Shown: positions 1-9,358, counted from the stretch's first letter. The stretch is 52,787 nt of DNA from Ralstonia sp. A12 (GCF_000801955.1 NZ_JSZO01000037.1:1-52787), one strand, 5' to 3'. The notes: generated by a model not told the origin, from the letters alone. Program-made: numbers and translations.

Positions 1-42
1 CCGGCAGGGGACGAAACACCGGATGCACCACCAGCATCAACC

Positions 43-322
43 GTTCCGCATCCAACCCCACCAGCAGGGTTTCGAACCCCGCACGCGGCGTTCCAAACCC
101 CACCCCTCGAAGTTCCGAACCTTATTGATGAAGTTCCGAACCTGACCCGCGAGGTTCCCAACGCCGCCCCCAGCGTTCCGAACACCAACGGTTTGAGTTC
201 CAAACGCCATGCATGCGGTTCGGAACCCCATGCACGCGGTTCCGAACCCGGCCAATGCCGTTCCAAACGCCGTCGACGATGTCCCGAACGCCATCCATGC
301 AGTTCGGCACCCTACCCCGCCA
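43..322. repeat. Degenerate 21-bp tandem repeat array (about 13 units)
   Basis: Units begin with a core close to GTTCCGAAC at positions 43, 69, 90, 112, 133, 154, 175, 197, 218, 239, 260, 281 and 302. Spacing is 21 bp except at three places (26, 22 and 22 bp). The core is itself nearly palindromic (GTTCCGAAC/GTTCGGAAC), and the rest of each unit varies around CCNNNCANGC. The last unit contains the stop codon of the chemoreceptor gene. Read on the minus strand, the array stays open and encodes heptads such as AFGTxxx or GVRNxxx, but I see no start or ribosome site that makes this a convincing gene. The function is unknown. Confidence 0.85.
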
Positions 323-1724
323 CCTTGTACCCAATCCGCAACCCGCCCCAGTGGCGCCCTTTGACGTAGATGGGCGCTGACACATCCTTCATCATCGCGA
401 AGCTGCCGTTGCCCATGTCACGGCGATAGGTCTGCAGTAGGAAAGCCTCGGTGTTGCGGGCGGCACCCAGGCCCGTGCGATCGGCAAACATCCGGCGGTT
501 GCGGCTGTTAGCGGCGTTCCACACCGGGTCACTGCCCTGCGGCTGCGAGAACTTCAGGTTGTGCGTCGGCAGGTAGCCGTTGGCATCCACCGCCGCGCAG
601 AACACCACGCGCGGGTCGAGCCCCAGCAGCGGCTCCTGCAGCGCAGGCAGCACGCGATCCGTAAACGCGGTGAAACGCGCCAGATGCTGCGGCGGGTCGG
701 TATTGGCGACGGGCTGATACGCACGGTCGAACAGGTCACCCTCACTGATGTCACCCCGCGCGACAGCCGATTCAAACAGTGCACCGATCTTGCGCGCCGT
801 CGCCTGCACGGCGTCGATGAACGCCGTATCGGCACTCTGCACACCGGTGGCAGCCGTGTGCCGAATCAGCGCTTCCGATACCGCCAGCAAACCCGACAGC
901 TGCTGCTGCGCATTGTCGATGTTGTGGCTCGATTGCTTGACGCCCTCAGCCATGGCCTCCACTTCGCGTGCAAGCGAGGCGCATTCATCTTCGATAGCGG
1001 CGGTGGAATCGGCAATGCTGGTGGCCTCGGCATCAAAACGCGCGATGGCCTCGCCTGCCACGCCGATCACCGCGCCGATGGCCTGCGTGCCCGTATCCAC
1101 GCGCTGGGCACGCGCCACGTTGGCGCTGCTGTCGCCGATCAGCTTGTCGGTCTGGCCAGACAGATCCGCCAGCGTGGTCTCGATGCGCTGGGTGGCCTCT
1201 GCGGTCTGACCGGCAAGCTGCTTGACCGCGCCCGCCACCACCGCAAAACTGCGGCCCGATTCTCCAGCGCGCGCCGCCTCGATAGCGGCATTGATGGCCA
1301 GCAGGTTGGTCTGCTTGGCAATCTGCGAAATCTGTTCGGATGCCTGCGCCACCTGCACCAGTGCTTCGCGCAGCGCCGCAATCTGCTGCTCCATGCTGGC
1401 CACGCCGATCGCCAGTTCGCGGATGTCGCGCAGCGACGCCTCCACCGTGGCGCGTGAACCACTCACCTCTTCGGTGGCATGCGAGGCCACTTCACGCGCA
1501 TGGCGCGCCGCCACGGCAATGTCGTGGTTGCCACGCATGGTGGCGTCGGCGGCACTGCGTAGTTGGTCGAACACATCGGCCTGGCGGCGCAGGCGCACGG
1601 CCACGTCTTCCACATTGCCGGACACCTCGCAGATGCCCATGCCCACGCGGCCGGCTTCTTCGGCAATGCGGGCGACAAGTTCAGGAGAGGCTTTGGGGCC
1701 GCGGCCCCAGGCGAATGGCTTCAC
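312..1724 (-). CDS. Soluble methyl-accepting chemotaxis protein with C-terminal Cache-like domain
   Basis: This is a chemoreceptor that would signal to CheA/CheW from the cytoplasm. The cytoplasmic hairpin tip is clear around residues 134–165 ([20 protein letters not shown], then [11 protein letters not shown]) and is flanked by long heptad helices. No transmembrane segment or periplasmic N-terminal domain is present. After about residue 290 there is a separate domain with [28 protein letters not shown] and [10 protein letters not shown], the pattern of the C-terminal Cache-like sensor found on many Burkholderiaceae receptors. I chose the GTG at 1724 because a GGAG lies 10 bases upstream. An ATG at 1793 would add a low-quality N-terminus. 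Family is certain; the ligand is unknown. A GGDEF-EAL gene follows upstream on the same strand. Confidence 0.9.
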   Translation of the reverse strand: MKPFAWGRGPKASPELVARIAEEAGRVGMGICEVSGNVEDVAVRLRRQADVFDQLRSAADATMRGNHDIAVAARHAREVASHATEEVSGSRATVEASLRDIRELAIGVASMEQQIAALREALVQVAQASEQISQIAKQTNLLAINAAIEAARAGESGRSFAVVAGAVKQLAGQTAEATQRIETTLADLSGQTDKLIGDSSANVARAQRVDTGTQAIGAVIGVAGEAIARFDAEATSIADSTAAIEDECASLAREVEAMAEGVKQSSHNIDNAQQQLSGLLAVSEALIRHTAATGVQSADTAFIDAVQATARKIGALFESAVARGDISEGDLFDRAYQPVANTDPPQHLARFTAFTDRVLPALQEPLLGLDPRVVFCAAVDANGYLPTHNLKFSQPQGSDPVWNAANSRNRRMFADRTGLGAARNTEAFLLQTYRRDMGNGSFAMMKDVSAPIYVKGRHWGGLRIGYKVAG

Positions 1725-1839
1725 GTGCGGTGGTCTCCAAGTGTTGTTTTGTGCGCCCTCGCAACGTTGGCGGGGCATCCCTCTATGGGGCATATCGGCG
1801 CGGGCGAATGCGCGCTTGAGAGACGCTACGCGCCCTGAC

Positions 1840-4560
1840 TTACGTGGGCATTACGTCGGTACTGGGCTGCGCGGTGCAGCCGCGTCGCAGCCGTGCCTCG
1901 TAGGCAGCAGCGGTCATCGGCGGGCCGAACAGGAAGCCCTGCAGCTTGTCGCAGCCGGCGGCTTGCAGAAACTCGGCCTGCTCCAGCGTCTCGACACCCT
2001 CGGCGGTCACGGTCATGTCCAGCGACGCAGCCATCGCCACAATGGCACGCGAGATCACCACCGAATCGCGATGGCGCGGAATGCCAGAGACGAACGAGCG
2101 GTCCACCTTCAGGTTGTCGATCGGGAAGCGCTGCAGATATGACAGCGATGAATACCCCGTGCCGAAATCGTCGACCGAGATGCGGATGCCCAGCGCGGTG
2201 AGCGCGTCGAGCACGGGCATCACAGCAGCGGTGTCGCGCATCAGCAGGCCTTCGGTGATCTCCATCTCCAGTGCACACGCGGGCAGACCGGCTTCAGCCA
2301 GGCACCGCGAGATGGTCGGCACCAGCCCCTCGCCAAACTGGCGCGGCGACAGGTTCACGGCCACGAAGAAGTTCGGCATGCAGGTGGCGCGCCAGTGCGC
2401 GGCCTGGTGGCACGCCTGCGCCAGCACCCATTCGCCGATCGCGCCAATGAGCCCGGAGTCTTCGGCCACGGGGATGAACTCGGCGGGCGACACCTCGCCC
2501 AACTCCGTGCTGTGCCAGCGCAGCAGCACCTCGGCACCGACAATCTCCATCGACGTTGCATCGACGATGGGTTGAAAACGCAGCGACAGCTCTTCCGCAG
2601 CCAGCGCGCGGCGCAGGTGGTATTCCAGCTGGAAGCGCCGCTGCGCCCGCTGTGACAGCCGCGCGGTGTACACGCGGTGCTGGTTGCGCCCGTTCTGCTT
2701 GGCGTTGTACATCGCGGTATCGGCGCAGCGCAGCAGCGTGGCGGCGTCGCTGCCGTGCTCGGGATACACGGCAATGCCGATCGATGCCCCCAGGTAGTAC
2801 TCCGTGCCGCTGGTGGAGAACGGCTGCGCGATGGCGCCGACGATGCGCTGGGCCAGGCGCTCGGCCTCGCCCAGCGAGCGCACGTTATCGAGCAGCACGA
2901 CGAATTCATCGCCGCCCAGACGCGCCAGCGTATCGCTCTGGCGCACGCAGGCCGACAACCGCTGCGCGACGATGCGCAGCAGATGGTCACCCGCTTCGTG
3001 GCCAGCGGTGTCGTTGACTTTCTTGAAGCCGTCCAGATCCAGAAATAGCACGGCAACCTGATGGCCATCGGTGGTGGCCTCGTCCAGCACGGCCTGCATG
3101 CGTTGCGAGAAATAGGCGCGGTTGTACAGGCCAGTGAGCGCATCGCGCTGCGCGAGGAACTTGAGCTGCTGCTGGGCCTGGCGCGCGGGGCCGATGTCGT
3201 TGAACGAGATGAGCACGGCGGTGGGCGCGTCGTCGCCGGGGCGTGCGATGGGCAGCACGTTCTCGTGCACCCACACCACGTCGCCGTCCACCAGTTCCAG
3301 GCCGATCGTCAGGCCCAGCAGCGGGCGGCCGGTGCTCAGCACCACGTGCGTCGGCCGCTCGTTGAAGGGGATCTCGCTGCCGTCTTCACGCAAGGACCGG
3401 CGCATCAGCGCAAGGTGGCTGGTGCCGACCGGCGACGCGTTGCCCGCCCGCAGGATGCGCCGCGCACTCGGGTTGCACGCGAGGATGGTGCCGTCGGCCG
3501 CCTGCACGACGATGCCTTCGGTCAGGTTGTCGACGGCCAGGCGGTAGCGCTCTTCGCTCTCCTGCAACTCACGCGCGATGTGCGCCTTCTGGATCGCCAC
3601 GCCGACAATGTCGGTAATGCCGTCAAGCAGCCCCATCGTGTCGTGCGTGGGGGCGCGCGGCGTGTCGTAGTAAATGCCCATCGCGCCGATCATCTGCGCG
3701 TTGTCGCCGCGGATGGGGGTCGACCAACAGGCACGCAGGCCAAGCGGTTGCACGATGTCGCGGTGGTCGTCCCACAGCGGGTCGGTGTCGATGTCTTCCA
3801 CCACCACGCGCTTGTTGTGGAACATGGCCGTGCCGCACGAGCCGTGCGCCGGCCCGATCGACAGCCCGATCAGCACCTGCGAGAGCATGAACGGCAGCGA
3901 GGGCGCGACCGCCTGCGTGACGTGCTCGCCATCGCCGCACAGCAGGACGGAGCACATCGCCCCGTCGTCGAGCAGCACTTCAACCAGCCGGCAGACCTCG
4001 GCCAGCAGATCGGGCAGCGGCACGTTGCGCGAGCTCAGTTCGAGCACCGTCTTTTCGCAGCGCAGCAACTCCTTGGCGCGTGCCGTCTCTGCGGCCAGGG
4101 CGCGGTAGTTGGCTTCGGATTCACGCAGGGCCTGCTCGGCCTGCTTGCGTTGGGTGATGTCGCGGGCCACCACCTGGATGGCGGTGCGCCAGCCCAACTG
4201 TACGGGGGCAGACAACACCTCCACGTCGACCGGTGTGCCGTCGCGGCGCAGCAAGGTCTGCTCTACCGGCGGCAGGCCTGCGCCGTGCGCAACCATCCAC
4301 TCGCGGCGCTGGCGGGCAAGGTGCACCGAGTCGCCATGCACGAACTCGTCCAGCTCGTGGCCGACGATGTCGCGGGCGTGCTGCGCGCCAAACAGCCGAA
4401 CACCCGCCTCGTTGATGAAAACGATGATGTCGTCCGCGACGATGTACAGCGCATCCGGCATCTGCCGGACAAGCGCCTCGTAGCGATCATCAGCAAGCGG
4501 TAGCGGCCTGGCAGCGTCCGGTTCGGGACGTTCGGGCCGCTCTGCAGAAGTGGCGTCCAT
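1840..4560 (-). CDS. PAS-GAF-PAS-GGDEF-EAL cyclic-di-GMP turnover protein
   Basis: This protein synthesises and/or degrades cyclic-di-GMP and shows no transmembrane segment. From the N-terminus it has a PAS domain (about 25–140), a GAF domain (about 165–330), a second PAS (about 345–460), GGDEF (about 470–630) and EAL (about 650–895). The cyclase signature is intact (LGGDEF, residues 549–553 of the chosen frame). The EAL signature reads EVL (677–679), a common active variant. The other phosphodiesterase motifs are present: [31 protein letters not shown] and QGFLFGPP. Both activities are therefore possible. The start is taken as the ATG at 4560. The frame is open to a TTG at 4596, and neither has a strong ribosome site. 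It may act on the same motility or attachment decision as the adjacent chemoreceptor, but that is inference. Confidence 0.92.
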   Translation of the reverse strand: MDATSAERPERPEPDAARPLPLADDRYEALVRQMPDALYIVADDIIVFINEAGVRLFGAQHARDIVGHELDEFVHGDSVHLARQRREWMVAHGAGLPPVEQTLLRRDGTPVDVEVLSAPVQLGWRTAIQVVARDITQRKQAEQALRESEANYRALAAETARAKELLRCEKTVLELSSRNVPLPDLLAEVCRLVEVLLDDGAMCSVLLCGDGEHVTQAVAPSLPFMLSQVLIGLSIGPAHGSCGTAMFHNKRVVVEDIDTDPLWDDHRDIVQPLGLRACWSTPIRGDNAQMIGAMGIYYDTPRAPTHDTMGLLDGITDIVGVAIQKAHIARELQESEERYRLAVDNLTEGIVVQAADGTILACNPSARRILRAGNASPVGTSHLALMRRSLREDGSEIPFNERPTHVVLSTGRPLLGLTIGLELVDGDVVWVHENVLPIARPGDDAPTAVLISFNDIGPARQAQQQLKFLAQRDALTGLYNRAYFSQRMQAVLDEATTDGHQVAVLFLDLDGFKKVNDTAGHEAGDHLLRIVAQRLSACVRQSDTLARLGGDEFVVLLDNVRSLGEAERLAQRIVGAIAQPFSTSGTEYYLGASIGIAVYPEHGSDAATLLRCADTAMYNAKQNGRNQHRVYTARLSQRAQRRFQLEYHLRRALAAEELSLRFQPIVDATSMEIVGAEVLLRWHSTELGEVSPAEFIPVAEDSGLIGAIGEWVLAQACHQAAHWRATCMPNFFVAVNLSPRQFGEGLVPTISRCLAEAGLPACALEMEITEGLLMRDTAAVMPVLDALTALGIRISVDDFGTGYSSLSYLQRFPIDNLKVDRSFVSGIPRHRDSVVISRAIVAMAASLDMTVTAEGVETLEQAEFLQAAGCDKLQGFLFGPPMTAAAYEARLRRGCTAQPSTDVMPT

Positions 4561-4672
4561 ATGGGCTGGGGGGCCTGTTTCTCTTGCTATCGACAATGGT
4601 TTCAGGAAAGTTAAGGCGTTTGGATGGTCCTCCCTACTTCAGAGTGGTGCAAATGACCGAGGTCAGGTCGAA

Positions 4673-4688
4673 TGGCACGTGAGTTGCG
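4673..4688 (+). promoter_or_regulatory. Sigma-54 (-24/-12) promoter candidate for phnM
   Basis: The sequence reads TGGCAC-GTGAG-TTGCG, which fits the RpoN consensus TGGCAC-N5-TTGCW at every core position. It points at phnM with an expected start near 4699, giving a leader of about 60 bases. It lies in the divergent gap between the GGDEF-EAL gene and phnM, with about 75 bp upstream for an activator. Confidence 0.7.
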
Positions 4689-4757
4689 GCACAATGCCAG
4701 CACAACTTCGATGCGCGCGAGCACTGCATCGCGCACACTTTCTCTCAGGCACGGGCT

Positions 4758-5933
4758 ATGCAATCGTTTTCGTCCTCTGTCGGTCACTTGGCCGGCCTCG
4801 TTTCGCGCCGCACGCTCCTGGCCGAAGGCCTGGCGGAGGCGGCAGTCCAGTTTCGCGACGGTCGCATCGCCGCGTGTGATGCCGACCCGACGCGCGGCAT
4901 GCTCGACTGTGGTGACCTGCTTGTCCTGCCCGGCATCGTCGATCTGCATGGCGATGCCTTTGAGCGCGCCGTCATGCCCCGCCCCGGTGTGGCGTTTCCG
5001 TACGACACGGCGCTGGCAGATGTGGACGGCCAGTTGCTCGCCAACGGCATCACCACTGAATTCCACGGCGTGACCTACTCCTGGGAAGGCGGCCTGCGCG
5101 GCCACGCCTATGCGCTGCGCATGCTCGACACGCTCGAAGCCATGCGCCCGCACCTGGGTGCCGAGCACCTGATGCACCTGCGCTTCGAGCTGCACCACGC
5201 CGATGGCGTGGCCGATGCGCTGGCCTGGATGGCCGCCGGCCGCGTGCACTTCCTGTCATTCAACGACCACCTGCCGGTGATGCGCGACAAGCTGGGCGAC
5301 GCGCGCAAGCTCGCCCAATACGCCGACCGCGCCGAGTGCGATGTCGACACATTCCGCACCCGCCTGGACACCGCCGCCGTCAACGTCCACAAGCTCGACG
5401 AGGTGCTCGGCGTGCTGGCACGGGCGGCACAGCAACGCGGCATCCGCATGGCCTCGCACGACGAGCCCGACATCGCCACGCGCAACGCCTTCCACGCGCA
5501 TGGCTGCACCGTCACCGAATTCCCGCTGACCGAGGATGTGGCCCGTGCGGCGCGTGCGCACGGTGGGCACATCGTCTTCGGCGCCCCTAACGTCGTGCGC
5601 GGCGGCAGCCACAACGGCGCCCCCAACGCAGCGGCCATGGTGGCGGCCGGGCTGGGCACGGTGCTGGCCTCCGACTACTACTACCCCGCTCTGCTGGCCG
5701 CACCGTTCAAGCTGGCCGAACGCGGCGTCGTGCCGCTGGCACAGGCGTGGGACCTGGTGTCCGCCAACCCGGCAGAAGCCGCCGGGCTGACCGACCGTGG
5801 CAGGTTCACCGCCGGCCTACGTGCCGATGCCATCGTGGTCGATGACCGCCGTCCCGGCCTGCCGCGCGTGGTGGCTGCGGTGGTGGGTGGGCGCCTGCGC
5901 CACGCCACCGGGCATCTGCCCCTCATTGCCTGA
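4758..5933 (+). CDS. phnM: PhnM-type alpha-D-ribose 1-methylphosphonate 5-triphosphate diphosphatase
   Basis: PhnM belongs to the amidohydrolase superfamily and removes pyrophosphate from the phosphonylated ribose triphosphate intermediate of the carbon–phosphorus lyase pathway. The 391-residue protein has the usual length. It shows the family stretch LVLPGIVDLHGDAFER followed by MPRPGVAFPYD and ANGITTEFHGVTYSWEGG, and later SHDEPD and ASDYYYPALL, which hold the metal and substrate ligands. A DUF1045 phosphonate-associated gene follows 13 bases after the stop. None of the core C–P lyase genes (phnGHIJKL) is in the window, so the pair is detached from the usual operon here. A good sigma-54 promoter precedes it. 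Confidence 0.87.
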   Translation: MQSFSSSVGHLAGLVSRRTLLAEGLAEAAVQFRDGRIAACDADPTRGMLDCGDLLVLPGIVDLHGDAFERAVMPRPGVAFPYDTALADVDGQLLANGITTEFHGVTYSWEGGLRGHAYALRMLDTLEAMRPHLGAEHLMHLRFELHHADGVADALAWMAAGRVHFLSFNDHLPVMRDKLGDARKLAQYADRAECDVDTFRTRLDTAAVNVHKLDEVLGVLARAAQQRGIRMASHDEPDIATRNAFHAHGCTVTEFPLTEDVARAARAHGGHIVFGAPNVVRGGSHNGAPNAAAMVAAGLGTVLASDYYYPALLAAPFKLAERGVVPLAQAWDLVSANPAEAAGLTDRGRFTAGLRADAIVVDDRRPGLPRVVAAVVGGRLRHATGHLPLIA

Positions 5934-5946
5934 GGGCCTCGTGCCA

Positions 5947-6699
5947 ATGGACGCGCCGCTGCAACCTCCGCCCGCACTGTCCAAGGCTTGGCGATACGCG
6001 CTCTACCTGCTGCCGCCCGAGCCCTGGTATACGCTCGGCACCCGCTGGCTCGGCCGCTGCGTGCTGCACGGCGAGCAGATCGACACCCATGCGCGCCAGC
6101 CGCTGGCCAGCGACGCCCGTGTCGACCTCACCACGCTCGACCGCTGGACCGCAGACCCACGCCACTACGGCCTGCACGCCACCTTCAAGCCGCCCTTCCG
6201 CCTGGCAGAGACCCACACGGTTGATGACCTGGATGCGGCGCTGCGCCGGTTCGCGCGGCAGCATTCCCCGTTCACGATCGAGCCGGCCTTGCAAACGCTG
6301 CGCGGCTTCCTGGCGTGGCGCCTACGCCACGGCGATCCGGCCCGCGATGCGCTTCACGAATTCGCCGATGCGTGCGTACGCGAGTTCGACGCCTTCCGCG
6401 CGCCGGCCCCCGCTACCGAACTCGCTCGCCGGCGCATGGCCGGCCTGTCCGATGCACAGGAGCGCCATCTGCAGCGCTGGGGCTATCCGTACGTATTCGA
6501 CACGTTCACCTTCCACATCACGCTGACCGGGCTCCTGGGCCATACCGAACAGCTGGCCTGCTACCGCGCGCTGGAAGCCGGCAGCGTAGTGCTGCCGCCC
6601 ACAATGTCCATCGACAACATCGCGCTGTTCACGCAGCTCGAGCCCGAGGCGCCCTTTACGGTGGCGCGCGTGTACCGCTTCGACGGCAGCGTTGAATGA
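5947..6699 (+). CDS. DUF1045 phosphonate-operon protein, 2H phosphoesterase-like
   Basis: This is a 250-residue cytoplasmic protein of the DUF1045 family, known mainly as a companion of phn genes. Two HxT motifs are visible, HATF (H77, T79) and HITLTG (H190, T192), at the spacing typical of the 2H phosphoesterase superfamily. Members of that superfamily open cyclic phosphodiesters. In the C–P lyase pathway the product of PhnJ is a ribose 1,2-cyclic phosphate, normally opened by PhnP, so a similar role is possible here; this is inference. The ATG at 5947 follows the phnM stop closely, and a GTG six bases upstream is an alternative start. The two genes almost certainly share a transcript. Confidence 0.8.
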   Translation: MDAPLQPPPALSKAWRYALYLLPPEPWYTLGTRWLGRCVLHGEQIDTHARQPLASDARVDLTTLDRWTADPRHYGLHATFKPPFRLAETHTVDDLDAALRRFARQHSPFTIEPALQTLRGFLAWRLRHGDPARDALHEFADACVREFDAFRAPAPATELARRRMAGLSDAQERHLQRWGYPYVFDTFTFHITLTGLLGHTEQLACYRALEAGSVVLPPTMSIDNIALFTQLEPEAPFTVARVYRFDGSVE

Positions 6700-6720
6700 T
6701 GTCGCGACAGGTATTGATGC

Positions 6721-7527
6721 TCAGCGCGTGAGATCGACCACGTCGATCGTCTGCGTCTGGCCGTGCTGCTCGACCTCCTGACGCATCACCACGCCGGCTT
6801 CCGGGCAGAACCAATCGGTGATGTGGGCGACGGTCGGGTCCGGCTCAAGCGACTCATTACCCAGCTGCAGCACGCCCAGCGTGGCCGTGCGCGTATAGCG
6901 GATCGGCCGGCACTGCAGGATGCCCACAACCGTGTTCATCGGTTGCGGCCGCCCGACCTCGCGCTCGGACACCACCACCTTGGCGTGCTCGGCACGCATG
7001 TGCCCGACGGAAATGCCCAGGCGCGGCGATACCACATCAAAGTCGAAGCTCGATTCGTAGGTGTCGCCCGGCAGCATCTCGGCCTCGGGCGCCAGGCCCG
7101 CGCCGTACAGGAACATGCCGGAAATGGCGGTGCTGACGGTGCCGACCAGATCGGCATGCTCGCTTTGCGCAAACACACGCCCGTTGATACTGACCACGCG
7201 CGTGACGACGCCCGCCTCGTCCACCAGCAGTTGATGCTCCTGCACCGTCTCGATGGGCCGACCGCCCAGCGCCACGAGGCCCGACTTGGCGTAGATGTGC
7301 AGGCCGATCTCGCAGCCGTCCTGGATATCGCGGTTGACGTCGTGCAGCGTGAACTCGACGATCATCGGCGTCTTGCCGTTGCCGTCCAGCCGCAGGCGGC
7401 TGCCATCGTGCACCCACGACGCGGTGCACAGGCCGCCAGCGTGCGCAGGCAGCGTGATGCAGGCCGCCACGGCTGCCACCCACAAAGAAAAACGCCGATG
7501 CATCTGGCGATGCATCAGCGTCTTCAT
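6721..7527 (-). CDS. Secreted protein of unknown function
   Basis: The predicted protein has 268 residues. A signal peptide is evident: a basic start (MKTLMHRQMHRRF), a hydrophobic core LWVAAVAACITLP and a cleavage site AHA-GG. The mature part has cysteines in GGLCTASW, QDGCEIGLH, ILQCRPI and DWFCPEAG, enough for two disulfides, and looks beta-rich. I do not recognise the family. The frame stays open far upstream only because it shadows the next gene, so the start is either this ATG or one at 7542. The upstream repeat-protein gene ends about 20 bases away, so the two are likely co-transcribed and translationally coupled. Confidence 0.75.
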   Translation of the reverse strand: MKTLMHRQMHRRFSLWVAAVAACITLPAHAGGLCTASWVHDGSRLRLDGNGKTPMIVEFTLHDVNRDIQDGCEIGLHIYAKSGLVALGGRPIETVQEHQLLVDEAGVVTRVVSINGRVFAQSEHADLVGTVSTAISGMFLYGAGLAPEAEMLPGDTYESSFDFDVVSPRLGISVGHMRAEHAKVVVSEREVGRPQPMNTVVGILQCRPIRYTRTATLGVLQLGNESLEPDPTVAHITDWFCPEAGVVMRQEVEQHGQTQTIDVVDLTR

Positions 7528-7546
7528 GAACCCGAGCGGCATGGGC

Positions 7547-7933
7547 TTACTGCTTGGGCGCATCCTTCTTGTTGGCGCCTTCGCTGTACGGGTCAAACTT
7601 GCCGCCCGCCTTGGCACCCTGGGAGTACGGGCTGGTGGCGTCGCCCTGGCGAGCACCTTGCGTGTACGTATCGTACTTGCCCTTCTCGACGTTGGCCGGC
7701 TGTGCGCCCGGGTTGAGCGCGCTGGCGGTACTGTCGTCCTTGTTGGCACCCTGCGAATACGGGTCGAACTTGTCGCCGGCCTTTGCGCCCTGGGTGTACG
7801 GGTCGAACTTCTTGTCGGCGTTGGCGCCTTGGCTGTAGGGGTCGAACTTCTTGTCGGTTTGCGCGTGCGCCACACCGCTGATGGCTGCCACGACAGCAAC
7901 CGCTGCCACGAGGTTGAGACGTTTGTACGGCAT
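7547..7933 (-). CDS. Small secreted DPYSQGA-repeat protein
   Basis: This is a 128-residue protein with a clean signal peptide (MPYKRLNL, then VAAVAVVAAISGVAHA, cleaved before QTDKK). The mature part consists of six imperfect copies of a motif close to KFDPYSQGA, each separated by a short charged linker such as NADK or KAGD. The fifth and fourth copies are the most diverged (TSPYSQGA, YDTYTQGA). It has no cysteines and is strongly hydrophilic, so it is probably disordered or binds a ligand repeatedly. The start has an excellent ribosome site, AAGGAG seven bases before the ATG. No function is known to me. A second secreted protein follows in the same operon. Confidence 0.85.
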   Translation of the reverse strand: MPYKRLNLVAAVAVVAAISGVAHAQTDKKFDPYSQGANADKKFDPYTQGAKAGDKFDPYSQGANKDDSTASALNPGAQPANVEKGKYDTYTQGARQGDATSPYSQGAKAGGKFDPYSEGANKKDAPKQ

Positions 7934-8059
7934 CTGAAGCTCCTTTCCTATGGGTCGTTTGGGCTGATCACATGGTGCAGCCTCGTTTTGAACGTATCCC
8001 GGTGCCGTCACCACGGTTTGGCCATGACAACGCGCCGGGGAACCCCCTCTCCTCGTCGT

Positions 8060-8088
8060 ACGCTATGGCAAGCGCACGCGAAAGTCAA
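8060..8088 (-). promoter_or_regulatory. Sigma-70 promoter candidate for the secreted-protein operon
   Basis: On the minus strand TTGACT and TAGCGT are separated by 17 bp, pointing at the DPYSQGA-repeat gene with a leader of about 120 bases. The -35 is good and the -10 is weak. Confidence 0.4.
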
Positions 8089-8145
8089 CGCACAGGAAGT
8101 GCCTATTTTTTTGGCGATCCGCACTCAATCGGTGTTGACCCTTAA

Positions 8146-8190
8146 GCCCTTTCTAGCCCCTTTTGTCCCTCTGGTCCTTCTGGCCCTTCT
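8146..8190. repeat. Five tandem 9-bp repeats at the 3' end of the MFS gene
   Basis: On the minus strand the units read AGAAGGGCC, AGAAGGACC, AGAGGGACA, AAAGGGGCT and AGAAAGGGC. They encode the charged tail RQKGQKDQRDKRG, and the stop codon TAG spans the junction of the fourth and fifth units. Copy-number change would alter only the length of the tail. Confidence 0.8.
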
Positions 8191-9358
8191 GCCGAATCGC
8201 CCCCGGGCCCGCCACCGCAATCAGCGCCATCGTCAGTGCCACCACTGACAGCCCCCAGCGCAAGTCCGACCGATGGGCAATCAAGCCGATGATGACCGGG
8301 CCGATCAGCAAGCCCACATAGGCGAAGCGCGCCACCGCCGCGATGCCCTCCGCAGCCGGCACGCCCGGCAGGCGCGATGCAGTAATGAAGAAGATCGGCA
8401 CCATGTTGGCCGCGCCCACGCCCATCAGCGCAAAACCGGCCAGTACAGCAGCCGGGTCCGGCCACAGCAGCGCCAGCAGGATGCCGCCCGTGGCCAGCAC
8501 GCCGCTGGCGCCCAGCACGCGCATGTTGCCCCAGCGCCCGCGCGCGAAATCGCCGCCGAAACGCGCCAGCGCCATGCCGCCTGAAAACGCGGCGTACCCC
8601 GCGCTGGCAACGGCCTCGGGCGATTGCGCGATCTCGCGCATGTACACCGTCGTCCAGTCGTACATCGCGCCTTCACCCAGCAGCCCGAAGAAGGCCAGGA
8701 GACCCAGTACGAACAGCGTGCGACCGGTGGTCGGGTGTGCGGGCTCGCCTTCCGCATGCACGTGGTCGGGCAGCATGAACGGCCCGGCGCACAGCGCGGT
8801 CGCCATCAAGACCAGCGCCATACCGCCACAGTGCACGGCCGGTGGCACCCCCAGTTCCAAGAGCACGCCGCCCACGGCTGCACCCACCATGCCGCCCAGG
8901 CTGAACATGCCGTGCAAAGACGAAATGATCGGCTTGTGGTGGTTGGCTTCCACCGTGGTGGCCTGTGCATTGATGGCCACGTCAAACCCTACGGTGCTGA
9001 TGCCAAACAGAAAAAGCGCCACCAGCAGCGCCGGGTAGCTGGGCATCAGCATGATCAACGCCAGCATCGCGCTGAACGCGATGCCGCCCCGCACGCTGGC
9101 GTGTTGCGTGCCAACGCGCGCCACCCAGCGGCCCACAAATTTGATGGAGAGGATGGCGCCAAAGGCAACCATGAACATCGCCAATGACAACGATGCCTCG
9201 GACAAGCCAAAGCGCGCCTTCACGGTGGGAATGTGGATACCCCAGGTCGCAAACGTTGCACCGTTGACGAAAAAGAGGGCCATCGTCGCCGCGCGGGCTG
9301 ACAGGGGAAGCCGGCGAGGCTGCAGCACGCCGGCAGATTGCACGAATTCGGAAGACAT
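8153..9358 (-). CDS. Major facilitator superfamily transporter (YbjJ-like)
   Basis: This is an inner-membrane transporter of about 401 residues with the 12-helix MFS pattern. Visible features are the early segment TMALFFVNGATFATWGIHIPT, the loop KFVGRWVARVGTQ between helices 2 and 3, and FLFGISTVGFDVAINAQ in helix 4. It resembles the FucP/YbjJ branch, for which the substrates of most members are unknown. The ATG at 9358 (MSSEFVQ) is preferred, and the frame reaches an ATG at 9412 as an alternative. The last 13 residues are a charged low-complexity tail encoded by a 9-bp tandem repeat. It is divergent from dacB, with a gap of about 250 bp in which I see no other gene. Confidence 0.85.
   Translation of the reverse strand: MSSEFVQSAGVLQPRRLPLSARAATMALFFVNGATFATWGIHIPTVKARFGLSEASLSLAMFMVAFGAILSIKFVGRWVARVGTQHASVRGGIAFSAMLALIMLMPSYPALLVALFLFGISTVGFDVAINAQATTVEANHHKPIISSLHGMFSLGGMVGAAVGGVLLELGVPPAVHCGGMALVLMATALCAGPFMLPDHVHAEGEPAHPTTGRTLFVLGLLAFFGLLGEGAMYDWTTVYMREIAQSPEAVASAGYAAFSGGMALARFGGDFARGRWGNMRVLGASGVLATGGILLALLWPDPAAVLAGFALMGVGAANMVPIFFITASRLPGVPAAEGIAAVARFAYVGLLIGPVIIGLIAHRSDLRWGLSVVALTMALIAVAGPGAIRQKGQKDQRDKRG

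Noticed and set aside
43-322. CRISPR array
   Set aside because: The units are contiguous and degenerate, with no unique spacers of regular length and no cas genes nearby.
37-385. Two minus-strand open frames with heptapeptide repeats (AFGTxxx / GVRNxxx) across the tandem array
   Set aside because: They follow automatically from a 21-bp repeat without stops, shift frame where the spacing is 22 bp, lack ribosome sites, and one overlaps the chemoreceptor gene in the wrong frame.
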